DNA of 64,000 nucleotides from contig JAVJVN010000004.1 of assembly GCA_040221055.1 (NCBI GenBank), forward strand, positions 62,001 to 126,000, read 5' to 3'. Below the pieces are notes generated by a model. It searched no databases and was not told the DNA's origin. It worked only from the letters and a program-made list of their open reading frames with translations. Position 1 is the first letter of the stretch. Each line of letters starts with the position of its first letter. A program made the translations under genes and the position numbers. The stretch is from Rhodothermales bacterium. Lineage in GTDB: Bacteria; Bacteroidota; Rhodothermia; Rhodothermales; UBA10348. Positions 16,791 through 25,558 of this stretch are shown piece by piece.

Positions 16791-17816
16791 CTACTCGTAA
16801 TCGTGCTCGAAGTACTCGATCCCGCGGCTGGGGCCAGAGGTCTTGCTGCCTTTCTCGCGGATTTTCGTAGCCAGGCGTTCGGCGAAGACCTTGGCCGGAT
16901 CGTATCCGTAATGGCGCAGGATGTGGTTCATGGCAATCACTTCGCACAGGACGGTCACGTTCTTTCCGGGCGTCACCGGGAGTTTGACCAGGGGGAGTTC
17001 CACTCCCATGACCGGGTAGCCTTCATCGACCATGCCCAAGCGCGTGTATTCCTCTTCGGAATCCCAGGGGTGAAGGTTCACCACGACCTCCACCCGCTTC
17101 TGGTACCGGATGGCCCGGACACCGAACATGGCGCGCACGTCGACCAGGCCCAACCCGCGAATTTCCATGAAGTGCTGGACGAGATCGGTGCCTGAACCCA
17201 TGAGCACTTCTTCTTCCTTGCGCGTGATCATGACCACATCGTCCGCCACCAGCCGATGCCCGCGCTCTACCAGGTCGAGGGCGACTTCGCTTTTGCCGAT
17301 GCCCGGTGGCCCGACAATCAGCAGCCCGATGCCGTAGACATCAATGAGAGAGCCATGCACGGCTTGCTGAAGGGCAAATTGATCGGCCAGGAAGTCCCGC
17401 AGCAGGTACATGAACTGCGTTGACGGCACCGGCGTGGAGAAGACGGGAACGCCCGCGCTCGTAGCCATGTCCAGCAGGTCCTTCTCGAGCTCATTGTCCT
17501 CGGTCAGGATGAGGCAGGGGATGGCAAACTTCAGGATGTTGTTGAAGGCCTCCCGACGACGTTCCGGCTCCAAGTGCTGGAGAAAACGGTTCTCGGTATT
17601 GCCCAGGATCTGCACACGCTTGTGCGTGAACAGGTCCAGATAGCCGGCCAGAGCCAGACCGGGCCGATGGAGGCTGGCATCGGTTATCAGGCGTTCCCCA
17701 TCGACCACGTGGTTCAGGGGCCGGATGTTCACGCGCACGGCCTTGCGCAACTGCTCGATGGCAAATGCGACGGTAATGGAATCCTTCTTGAAGGTCTTGG
17801 GCGCGCGCTGTGACAT
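16791..17816 (-). CDS. hprK: HPr kinase/phosphorylase
   Basis: 341 residues, typical length. N-terminal HprK domain (1-130), then the kinase core with HGSLIDVYGIGLLIVG carrying the catalytic His near 154, the P-loop GPPGIGKS at 169-176, and the family signature EIRGLGLVDVRAMFG near 220. In Firmicutes it phosphorylates Ser46 of HPr; in many Gram-negative lineages it regulates partial PTS paths. No HPr or PTS gene is visible in this window. Its ATG overlaps the moxR stop (TGATG), so the two are translationally coupled. Confidence 0.95.
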   Translation of the reverse strand: MSQRAPKTFKKDSITVAFAIEQLRKAVRVNIRPLNHVVDGERLITDASLHRPGLALAGYLDLFTHKRVQILGNTENRFLQHLEPERRREAFNNILKFAIPCLILTEDNELEKDLLDMATSAGVPVFSTPVPSTQFMYLLRDFLADQFALQQAVHGSLIDVYGIGLLIVGPPGIGKSEVALDLVERGHRLVADDVVMITRKEEEVLMGSGTDLVQHFMEIRGLGLVDVRAMFGVRAIRYQKRVEVVVNLHPWDSEEEYTRLGMVDEGYPVMGVELPLVKLPVTPGKNVTVLCEVIAMNHILRHYGYDPAKVFAERLATKIREKGSKTSGPSRGIEYFEHDYE

Positions 17817-18811
17817 CAGGGTACCTCTACCGAGTCCAGGAACCGCTGTACGATTTCCTCGCTCGTGATTTCTTCGGCCTCCGCCTCGTAGGTCACCGCT
17901 ACACGATGCCGCATGACGTCCATGGCGACCGACCGGATGTCTTCCGGTGTAACGTACGCCCGGTGCTGCAGGAAGGCGTGGGCCCGTCCGGCCAGGTTCA
18001 GGTTGATGGTGGCGCGGGGCGAGGCGCCGTACTCGATCAAGGGCTTGAGGGTGCCGAGCCCCACCTTCTCCGGTTCGCGCGTGGCCACCACCAGATCCAC
18101 GATGTACTGTTCGACGCGCTCGTCCATGTAGAGATCGTTGAGCACCGAACGTGCCGACAGGATCCGCGCAGGGGAAACCACCGGCTTGACGGCCACCTTG
18201 TCCCCCGTCCGGGCCATGCGGCGCATGATTTCGAGCTCTTCCTCACGCGTGGGGTAACCCACCTTGATCTTCATCATGAACCGGTCCACCTGCGCCTCCG
18301 GCAGCGGGTAGGTCCCCTCCTGCTCGATGGGGTTCTGCGTGGCCAGCACCAGGAACGGCGCTTCCAACGGGAACGTCTTGTCGCCAATGGTCACCTGCCG
18401 CTCCTGCATGGCCTCGAGCAGGGCGCTCTGGACCTTGGCCGGCGACCGGTTGATTTCGTCCGCCAGGATGATGTTCGCGAAGATCGGTCCCTTCTTGATG
18501 GTGAAGATGCCTTCTTTCGGATTGAAGATGAGCGTCCCGAGCACATCGGCCGGCAACAGGTCCGGCGTGAACTGGATGCGTTGGAACTCGGTGCCGATGG
18601 CCTGCGCCAGGGACGATACGGTAAGGGTCTTGGCCAGGCCGGGTACGCCTTCCAGCAGCACGTGACCGTCCCCGAGCAAACCGATGAGCAGCCGCTCCAC
18701 CATATAGCGCTGGCCGACGACCACGCGGCCGATTTCGGCCAACAAGTCGTCCACGAAGGCACTTTCCTGGGCAATCCGGTCGTTTACGGCTGCGATATCG
18801 AATTGGGTCAT
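17816..18811 (-). CDS. MoxR-type AAA+ ATPase
   Basis: 331 residues with the MoxR hallmarks: HVLLEGVPGLAKT as P-loop (about 51-63), IFANIILADEINRSPAKVQSALLEAMQE as Walker B region, FLVLATQNPIEQEGTYPLPEAQ sensor-1 segment and a C-terminal lid (SPRATINLNLAGRAHAFLQHR). MoxR ATPases usually act as chaperones with VWA-domain partners, but none is adjacent; here the next gene is hprK with a 1-nt overlap and the upstream gene is the galactokinase-like gene 10 nt away. Its substrate cannot be inferred. Confidence 0.93.
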   Translation of the reverse strand: MTQFDIAAVNDRIAQESAFVDDLLAEIGRVVVGQRYMVERLLIGLLGDGHVLLEGVPGLAKTLTVSSLAQAIGTEFQRIQFTPDLLPADVLGTLIFNPKEGIFTIKKGPIFANIILADEINRSPAKVQSALLEAMQERQVTIGDKTFPLEAPFLVLATQNPIEQEGTYPLPEAQVDRFMMKIKVGYPTREEELEIMRRMARTGDKVAVKPVVSPARILSARSVLNDLYMDERVEQYIVDLVVATREPEKVGLGTLKPLIEYGASPRATINLNLAGRAHAFLQHRAYVTPEDIRSVAMDVMRHRVAVTYEAEAEEITSEEIVQRFLDSVEVP

Positions 18812-18821
18812 GTCAGATGTT

Positions 18822-20018
18822 TTACAGTATTAACGCGTCGTGAATCCCGTTCGTGTGCGACTCCCGGAATTCATCCAGGAAAGACGGCAAGGAAAATGGT
18901 TGACCGACAATCAGCAACATGCCCTGCTCGCCGGTCTGGACCACCCCGTAAATCCCATCCAGGCTGAGTCGTTCCGCCTGGGCTACAGGTTCGGTGAAAA
19001 CAGGCCGTGTGGTGGACCAGTCATTCACCTGCGATGCCTGCATGATCTTGAGGATGGCACCGAAGAACTGCCAGTCCTGGCGCCGGATGGCCACGGTCAG
19101 TTTCTGCACATTCCGGTTGGACGACACCAGAAACCGGACCACGGGTCGCAATCGGCCCGGGATGGCCGCCAACGCCGCGTCCAGGTCCTTGTGCTCCAGG
19201 TCCCGCAGTGTGACCATCCGGGAAAATCCGCCGCCCTGGAGTGCCGCTGTGGCACGCCTGGTGGCCTCCTTGCGCTCATCCATGCCCTTCGGCGGGAATT
19301 GGTTGGCTCCGCCCGTGTCGAGCAACACAAATCCCGGGCGCTGCCCCGACGGAACATCCAGGCGCAGGAATTCCCCGTTCTGCGTATCGATCAACACGAA
19401 CGGCCCTTCGTCGGGGAGAGATGCGCCAATGGCGTAGGCCGGACTGAGCGGCATGCCGGCCACCCGGTCCAGAATGTTGCGGGCCCGTACCCGGACCTCG
19501 GCATCGGTCGACTCGATTCCGATAAGCGCCTCCACGGCCCGGATGAGCGCAATGCAGAATGCAGCATGGTACGCCATGCCCAATCCGGGAGGAATGGCCG
19601 CCACCACCGCGAGATCCACTTGCCAGGTGTCCCGGGCAAGCTCGGACAAGACGGCGGTCACCAGGGCCTCCAGCGGCGCATCGGACGTCTCATGGCGGTC
19701 GAACAGGAATACCTCCGGGCTCCCCTCCACCACCAGGCGCGAGTGTTCGGCCTTCGACGGGCGGATGGATACCGCAATTCCTTGCCGCAGCTGCAGCATC
19801 AGCGCGAATCCATCGAAGTAATGCGTGTGGTCCGCTATCAGCCCCACGGATCCATGGGCGAACGCGGCCTCGGGCACAGGGCCTTCCATCCCCAACCGGT
19901 CGACCATGAGCGACCGCGACCGCTCCAGATACTGGGTCGGCCGGAGCGATTCGTTCTCCTGCATGCGGTTCAGCGCGTACAGGAACGGCTTCACGAACGA
20001 AGGCGTGGATTTACTCAA
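18822..20018 (-). CDS. Galactokinase-like GHMP-family protein with altered ATP-binding motif
   Basis: 398 residues with the GHMP-kinase layout of galactokinases. Motif 1 reads AHGSVGLIADHTHYFDGFAL (about 54-73), matching the galactokinase start PGRVNLIGEHTDYNGG only in part. Motif 2, usually a Ser-rich GLSSSAS phosphate loop, reads IPPGLGMAYHAAF (142-154), with the key serines gone. A motif-3-like segment SRMVTLRDLEHKD and FVLLDTGGANQ are also present. The substrate and even kinase activity are uncertain. It sits between fmt (8-nt overlap) and moxR (10-nt gap), so it is co-transcribed with them. It may be a divergent sugar kinase or a regulator built on the fold. Confidence 0.7.
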   Translation of the reverse strand: MSKSTPSFVKPFLYALNRMQENESLRPTQYLERSRSLMVDRLGMEGPVPEAAFAHGSVGLIADHTHYFDGFALMLQLRQGIAVSIRPSKAEHSRLVVEGSPEVFLFDRHETSDAPLEALVTAVLSELARDTWQVDLAVVAAIPPGLGMAYHAAFCIALIRAVEALIGIESTDAEVRVRARNILDRVAGMPLSPAYAIGASLPDEGPFVLIDTQNGEFLRLDVPSGQRPGFVLLDTGGANQFPPKGMDERKEATRRATAALQGGGFSRMVTLRDLEHKDLDAALAAIPGRLRPVVRFLVSSNRNVQKLTVAIRRQDWQFFGAILKIMQASQVNDWSTTRPVFTEPVAQAERLSLDGIYGVVQTGEQGMLLIVGQPFSLPSFLDEFRESHTNGIHDALIL

Positions 20019-20961
20019 ATCTGTCCCCGGAGGAGACGGGGTATCCGTTCAGGAAATCTTGGGCTGGCAAACGGCGCTTGCCGGCTTGCTGGACCTCCAG
20101 GAGCTCCAGCAGACCGTCGGCGCATCCAATGAACAGGCGATTGTCCTCCACCCCCACCTCACCCGGGGCGGGGGGCGGGCCTTGAAGCAGGTCAGGCACT
20201 GGATCGGAGGGCCGTGCAAGATACAGTTTCAACAGGGTTCCGTCATGCATGGTCCAGGCTCCCGGATACGGGGACAGGCCACGGATATGATTGTGCACCC
20301 CGACCGCCGTTTGCGTCCAGTCCACGCGGCAATCATCCGGAAAAATCCGGGGAGCCGGCGTCGCCAGGGTATCGTCCTGTGGCTGGGCCTCGGCCGTGCC
20401 GTCCAGGATCATGCGCGTGGTTTCCACCACCGCTTCGGCCCCGAGGACCATCATCCGGTCGTGGACCGATCCGGCGGTCTCGTCCGGCCCGATGGGCATG
20501 GCACGTTTCAGGATGATGCTTCCGGTATCCACCTGTTCTTTCAGGAAGAACGTGGTGACCCCGGTTTCGGTATCGCCGGCCATGATGGCCCGGTTGATGG
20601 GCGCGGCGCCCCGCCAGCGGGGCAACAGGGAGCCGTGCAGATTGAAGGCGCCCAGGCGCGCGGCCGTGAACACCGCAGCCGGGAGGATCCGGAAGGCCAC
20701 CACCACGATGACGTCGGGTGCCAGGTCCCGGACCTGGACAGCGAATGCCGGGTCCTTGACCGACTCAGGCTGGAGAATGGTGTCTATGCCTCGCTCAAGT
20801 GCGGCAGCCTTGACAGCCGTGGGCGACAGGCGCTGCCCGCGACCACGCGGCTTGTCGGGGGCCGTGACCACCGCCATCGGGGTCAGACCGGCGTCACAGA
20901 GGGCATTCAGGGAGGGTACGGCGAATTCCGGCGTGCCCATGAAGAGGATTCGGGGTTTCAT
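20011..20961 (-). CDS. fmt: Methionyl-tRNA formyltransferase
   Basis: From MKPRILFMGTPEFAVPSL the protein has 316 residues, as usual for Fmt. Formyl-donor and catalytic motif HGSLLPRWRGAAPINRAI (the conserved His, the SLLP box), FFLKEQVDTG, and the C-terminal tRNA-binding domain starting near SPYPGAWT. It formylates initiator Met-tRNA. The 28 codons upstream of this ATG in the longer frame do not match the family. It heads a minus-strand set with the GHMP-like gene. Confidence 0.95.
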   Translation of the reverse strand: MKPRILFMGTPEFAVPSLNALCDAGLTPMAVVTAPDKPRGRGQRLSPTAVKAAALERGIDTILQPESVKDPAFAVQVRDLAPDVIVVVAFRILPAAVFTAARLGAFNLHGSLLPRWRGAAPINRAIMAGDTETGVTTFFLKEQVDTGSIILKRAMPIGPDETAGSVHDRMMVLGAEAVVETTRMILDGTAEAQPQDDTLATPAPRIFPDDCRVDWTQTAVGVHNHIRGLSPYPGAWTMHDGTLLKLYLARPSDPVPDLLQGPPPAPGEVGVEDNRLFIGCADGLLELLEVQQAGKRRLPAQDFLNGYPVSSGDRFE

Positions 20962-21073
20962 CCACCTACGGTACAAAACAGCGACGAGATCTACCGGAAA
21001 GCCTCGGCGAAAAGGGCCCCGTCCAGTTGGTGGCGAGGACAACACCGGTGGGCGCGAAAAGGGCCCCGTCAGC

Positions 21074-22360
21074 TCAGTACAATTTGGTGCGCTCGTCCCA
21101 AATAGGCACCAACAACTGGTAATCCCCGAATCCGGTCTTGTCCACGAAAATGAACTGCCGCCCTATACGCTCATAGACCCAGACCTCGTACGGCTCGTAG
21201 TCGAAGCTGTGCGGCTTCTTCTGGACGAAATCCGGCTCGCCGAACCGGACCAGGACAAATCCACGGTCGGTTCGCCAGCCATCATCGACGGCCCCGTAGT
21301 TCCGGTTGGCCTGGGCAATCCGGTAATAGTACTCCTCCATGCGCTCATTGCGGCTGGTCCCCGGCGTCGGGTCCCGCTTGTCCCAGAACGAACGGAAGCG
21401 CTGGAACCGCTCGACGTCGTTGGGGGCGCTCTGGATGAAGCTCAGGTCCCGCTTCTTGGCGATGTACTCCATCTGCGCGATGGCATCGTCCATGTTGGTT
21501 TCAATGTGCTCGGAGAGTCCGGACCACTCCGCCTTGATGGAGCGGGTGGAGCGGGCCAGTTCTGTACCGTTCAGGTCCTCGACCACAATCCGGAGTTCGT
21601 ATGCCCCCACCTTCATGTCCTCGATGGGTACGGTCACCAGGTACTGGGTCCGACCGGACTTGACCGTGGCCGTCTCTTCCTTGGCATAGACCAGGTCACC
21701 CGGCGTCCGCATGACTTCCTGGCGGATGACGAGGTCCCGACCGCGATCGGCATAGACTTCGTAGAACACCTGGAACCCCGGCGATTCGGAACCGATCCGC
21801 CCGTCAATCCGGGGGACTATGGTGAAGCTGTCCTCGTCGAACGACTCCAGCAGCGTGATATCGCTGACGGCCACCGGCTGGCTGAAATCCCGGACATTGA
21901 CGTCGAATTCGCGGTAATGGGTCTGGGAGGAATTCCGGTCCGAAATGGAGTATTCGAAAATGTATCGACCGGGAGCGAGCTCAACAGCCTGCGTGGTATA
22001 ATCGTACCGATCGTCCGCCTGCGTCATGCTGTAGGTGTTAGCCACCACTGACGCATCCCAGATCCTGGACTGGACCAGATTACGGATGCGTCCGTCTTCC
22101 GATACGCGGCTCGCATCCAGTTTCACCTCGTAGGAGGCCGTGAACCCGTTGATACTGTTGATGAAACTGAGGTGCCGGTAGGGAATGCGGGTGTAGGTAT
22201 CCAACCGTGTCATTCCGGGCGTCTCTTCGCTCCTTGCTCCGAGGACATCCACTTCGAAATCCTCCTCGGCCACCTGCGCCAGGACCGGTCCCACCGGAAG
22301 CAGCAGGACGAGCAGGACGACCGGCAGCCAGGACCATCCGCGTGTGTAACAGTCGGCCAT
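21074..22360 (-). CDS. GWxTD-domain secreted protein
   Basis: From MADCYTRGWSWLPVV the product has 428 residues: a signal peptide (about 1-25, ending near VLAQ), a beta-rich region with immunoglobulin-like segments (PGRYIFEYSISD, VPIEDMKVGAYELRIVVEDLNG), and a C-terminal GWxTD domain (TIGR04514) with DDGWRTDRGFVLVRFGEPD. The start was chosen because a Met further upstream gives an N-terminus without a signal peptide. Such proteins are common in Bacteroidota-type genomes, and their role is unknown. It follows ftsY after 112 nt. Confidence 0.8.
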   Translation of the reverse strand: MADCYTRGWSWLPVVLLVLLLPVGPVLAQVAEEDFEVDVLGARSEETPGMTRLDTYTRIPYRHLSFINSINGFTASYEVKLDASRVSEDGRIRNLVQSRIWDASVVANTYSMTQADDRYDYTTQAVELAPGRYIFEYSISDRNSSQTHYREFDVNVRDFSQPVAVSDITLLESFDEDSFTIVPRIDGRIGSESPGFQVFYEVYADRGRDLVIRQEVMRTPGDLVYAKEETATVKSGRTQYLVTVPIEDMKVGAYELRIVVEDLNGTELARSTRSIKAEWSGLSEHIETNMDDAIAQMEYIAKKRDLSFIQSAPNDVERFQRFRSFWDKRDPTPGTSRNERMEEYYYRIAQANRNYGAVDDGWRTDRGFVLVRFGEPDFVQKKPHSFDYEPYEVWVYERIGRQFIFVDKTGFGDYQLLVPIWDERTKLY

Positions 22361-22472
22361 ACGGTGATTGATCAGCAGATTCGGGATTGGTACAAATTCA
22401 GCAATACGGTCCGCAATATCGGAAACGAATCCCGCTCCATCCAACACGGCAGAGTGGACCGTTGTTAAAGGC

Positions 22473-23450
22473 CTACGAATGGTGGGGCGGGGAAGGCGAA
22501 CCGAACAGGGCCGCGACGAACCGGCGGCGATCGAAAATCTGCAGATCGTCAATGCCCTCCCCGACACCGATGTATTTTACGGGGATATTGAACTCATTTG
22601 AAATACCAATCACAATACCCCCTTTTGCCGAGCCGTCAAGCTTGGTGAGGATGAGTCCCGTGACGTCCACACTGCGTGTGAACTCCTCGGCCTGCCGGAT
22701 GGCGTTCTGGCCGGTCGAGCCGTCCAGGACCAACAAGACCTCATGGGGCGCCCCAGGGACCTGTCGGTCCATGATGCGCTTGATCTTGGACAGTTCGTCC
22801 ATGAGCCCACCCTTCGTATGGAGCCGTCCTGCCGTATCGATGATGACCACATCCGCGTCCCGCCGTTTGGCCGCGGCCAGTGTGTCGAAGGCCACCGCGG
22901 CCGGGTCGGCCCCGTGTCCCTGCTTGATGATATCCACACCAGCGCGTTCTGCCCAGATGTCCAACTGTTCCGTGGCTGCCGCCCGGAACGTATCGGCCGC
23001 CCCCAGCACCACGGTCCGTCCGGCGGCCTTGTAGCGCGCGGCCAGTTTCCCGATGCTGGTGGTCTTGCCAACGCCGTTCACACCCACAATCATGATGACA
23101 TGCGGGTGGTTGGGCAGCGCCGCGTCGAAGGCCACCGGCCTGTCGGCTGAATCGCCCAGCAAGAGCGCCGCGATTTCGTCCTGGACCATCTGGTCCAGAT
23201 CAGCGGTCGACACGTATTTGTCCCGCGCCACGCGCGCTTCGATCTTCCGGATGATCTCGACGGTCGTCTTGACGCCCACGTCGCTGGTCACCAGGATTTC
23301 CTCCAGGCCATCCAGGACTTCCTCGTCAACGACATCCTTGCCGGCGACCATTTTGGAGATCTTGCCGAACAGGGACGTGCGGGTCTTTTCCAGCCCGGAT
23401 TCCAGCGTTTGTTGCTGTTTGTCGCGTTTGAATGCGTCGAACAGACCCAT
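22473..23450 (-). CDS. ftsY: Signal recognition particle receptor FtsY
   Basis: 325 residues: a short NG-domain version without the acidic A domain. G motifs: GVNGVGKT at 123-130, DTAGRLHTKGGLMDELSK, TKLDGSAKGG and the GVGEGIDDLQIF closing segment. It docks ribosome-SRP complexes at the membrane for co-translational insertion. Its ATG overlaps the stop of the upstream phosphatidyltransferase gene (TGATG). Confidence 0.97.
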   Translation of the reverse strand: MGLFDAFKRDKQQQTLESGLEKTRTSLFGKISKMVAGKDVVDEEVLDGLEEILVTSDVGVKTTVEIIRKIEARVARDKYVSTADLDQMVQDEIAALLLGDSADRPVAFDAALPNHPHVIMIVGVNGVGKTTSIGKLAARYKAAGRTVVLGAADTFRAAATEQLDIWAERAGVDIIKQGHGADPAAVAFDTLAAAKRRDADVVIIDTAGRLHTKGGLMDELSKIKRIMDRQVPGAPHEVLLVLDGSTGQNAIRQAEEFTRSVDVTGLILTKLDGSAKGGIVIGISNEFNIPVKYIGVGEGIDDLQIFDRRRFVAALFGSPSPPHHS

Positions 23451-24064
23451 CAGATTTCCTCTTCAACTTCAACGTGGGCATCCGTCGCGCGTCCGAGGAG
23501 CACGAAAAACCGGATGATATAACGAACGAACGACCACGCCAGGAGCGCCGTCGTAATCCAGATGCATTGCTCGATCAACGGTGCGTCGGCCTTCAACAAC
23601 ACCGCCAATACGGTAACGGCAATGGCCGTGACGGCCACTTTCCCGGACCACAGACTCATGACGATCTGACCCGTCCTGACCCGGATGATGGCACCGCCCG
23701 CAAAAATGGAAAGGTCCCGCACGACAATGGCCGCCAGGAACCACAACGGCAGACTGCCCCGCATGGTCAGGGCCGTCACAACGAGCCCGGCAGCCACCTT
23801 GTCCACGAACGGGTCCAGCACCTTGCCCCAATCCGATACCGTGTCGGACCACCGCGCTACACGCCCGTCAAAATAATCGGTCGCGACCGCGAACACGACC
23901 AGCCCCATGATCCACAGCAGCGGGCCGTCCTGGAAAATCAGGACGGTAATCGGAATGGTCAGGACCAGGCGAAACAGCGTCAGGACGTTGGGAATGGTCC
24001 AGAATCGGCCGAGGTCGGATGTCGAAGCGGATTGGGGCATGGATTGGAAGAGGTGACCGCACAC
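23450..24064 (-). CDS. CDP-alcohol phosphatidyltransferase family protein
   Basis: 204 residues, several membrane helices, with the complete family signature D-x2-D-G-x2-A-R-x8-G-x3-D-x3-D (DYFDGRVARWSD...GKVLDPFVDK) around 63-90. Such enzymes make phospholipids, most often phosphatidylglycerophosphate (PgsA); the exact alcohol acceptor cannot be read from the motif. A start at 24040 (MPQSAS) is equally possible. Coupled to ftsY by a 1-nt stop-start overlap, and 24 nt downstream of the amylase gene on the same strand. Confidence 0.88.
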   Translation of the reverse strand: MCGHLFQSMPQSASTSDLGRFWTIPNVLTLFRLVLTIPITVLIFQDGPLLWIMGLVVFAVATDYFDGRVARWSDTVSDWGKVLDPFVDKVAAGLVVTALTMRGSLPLWFLAAIVVRDLSIFAGGAIIRVRTGQIVMSLWSGKVAVTAIAVTVLAVLLKADAPLIEQCIWITTALLAWSFVRYIIRFFVLLGRATDAHVEVEEEI

Positions 24065-24088
24065 AGTACGCCCGTCGGGGCCGTGCGT

Positions 24089-25558
24089 TCATTTTCCGAC
24101 GTGAATGGCCAGGGCCTGCATGGGAGGCACGACCACGGCCACCTGGCCGTCTTCCCCGACATCCACGGATTGACACGCACCCTGTGCCAACACGTTGCAA
24201 TACGATCCCGGTGGCATGGATGTCGGCACGGTGGCCTCCAGGACGTCACCGGATCGGTTTAGGACCACGAACCCCCGGTCTCCCCGGCTGAAGGCGACCC
24301 GGTCGGGACCGTCCGACCACCACTGATCCACGGTCCGCGCGGGTCCTGTGGCGCTCCGGAAGCCCACCATGCCGGCCGCTTCCGGCCAGCGATGTTCGCA
24401 TGCCCACTCACCCCCGTTCCCGACCGCGCCGCAATCCGGCACCGTGGCGGGCGGTCCGGCGCTCGGATCCTCGAAGCGATAGCTGCTCATGACCCGGGGC
24501 CGACCGTACGGCCACGCGAGCGTGAATACCTGCGCCAATCGGTACAGGTCGGGCTCGGCGTGGGTGAGCGCCGCGCCGTGGCGTTGGGTATCGTGATTGT
24601 CGACGAATACGAGGGCGAGCGAGTCGGGTGCATAGGCACGGGACGTCCAGGCATATCCGCCCGGCGCAAGATCACCGAGCGGTCGGCTGCGGAAGATCTC
24701 CGCCAGTGCATCGCCGAAGGTGAATTCGGTCATGGGCCCGTTGGGCAGATACGCCCGCACCCATTCGGATTGCTGTCCCCCGGAGTAGATTTCCTGATAA
24801 ATCCAGGGGTTTTCATTGCTTCCGCTCATGCCAGAAGGGTCCAGGACGGATTTCTGAAGGATGGATGCGAGCTCCGTGGGCGGAATATGCTTTGCGGCAT
24901 CGAACCGGAAGCCTTTGATGCCCAGTGACATGAGGTCCTTCAGATACGCCGCGAGCGTATCCTGGACGTTCTCCCGGCCCGTGGCCAGGTCGGACAGGTC
25001 CAGCAGTTCGCACGTCCGGACCTGCGTCAGGTCGTCCCAATCCTGGATATCATCGTTGGGCGTCAAGCCGCAGTGATTGAAATCCTCCCGGGTCCACAGG
25101 CCCGGGTAGTCATACGACCCGAAGGTGCTGCCCGCGGTGCCCTGCCCGGTGAAGGTGACCTCATCATGCTGCAGGTCGGCGTCGGCCATGTGGTTCAGCA
25201 CGGCATCCACGTAGATATCCACGCCTGCGGCGTCACACCGGGACACCATGTCGGCGAATGCGGCCCGATCCCCGCTCCGGGTCTCCAGCCGGTAACTGAC
25301 AGGCTGGTACCGTTCCCACCAAGGTCGGCCCTCGACGACATGGTTCTCCGAAGGCGGGGATACCTGGACGGCCGCGTAGCCGGTGGGCCCCAGGAACTCC
25401 TCGCATTCCCGCGCGACGGCATCCCAGCTCCATTCGAAGAGCTGGACCACGACACGGTCCCGAAGGTCTGCATATGGCCCAGAGACATCCACAGGTTCGG
25501 GCGTGGGCGCGGCGCATCCGATGGCGAAAAACAGCATCGCGCAGTGCATCATCTTCAT
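24089..25558 (-). CDS. Alpha-amylase (GH13), exported
   Basis: 489 residues. N-terminal signal segment with a possible lipobox around Cys15 (FAIGC), so it may be a lipoprotein. GH13 barrel motifs: region I DAVLNH (118-123), nucleophile Asp220 in GFRFDAAKH, acid/base Glu256 in YQEIYSGG, Asp323 in FVDNHDTQRH. The WWERYQPVSYRLETRSG box and the two-cysteine C-terminal domain are typical of animal/actinobacterial-type alpha-amylases rather than SusA. It hydrolyses starch and is the last gene of the glucan locus; its ATG overlaps the stop of the transporter gene (ATGA). Confidence 0.92.
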   Translation of the reverse strand: MKMMHCAMLFFAIGCAAPTPEPVDVSGPYADLRDRVVVQLFEWSWDAVARECEEFLGPTGYAAVQVSPPSENHVVEGRPWWERYQPVSYRLETRSGDRAAFADMVSRCDAAGVDIYVDAVLNHMADADLQHDEVTFTGQGTAGSTFGSYDYPGLWTREDFNHCGLTPNDDIQDWDDLTQVRTCELLDLSDLATGRENVQDTLAAYLKDLMSLGIKGFRFDAAKHIPPTELASILQKSVLDPSGMSGSNENPWIYQEIYSGGQQSEWVRAYLPNGPMTEFTFGDALAEIFRSRPLGDLAPGGYAWTSRAYAPDSLALVFVDNHDTQRHGAALTHAEPDLYRLAQVFTLAWPYGRPRVMSSYRFEDPSAGPPATVPDCGAVGNGGEWACEHRWPEAAGMVGFRSATGPARTVDQWWSDGPDRVAFSRGDRGFVVLNRSGDVLEATVPTSMPPGSYCNVLAQGACQSVDVGEDGQVAVVVPPMQALAIHVGK

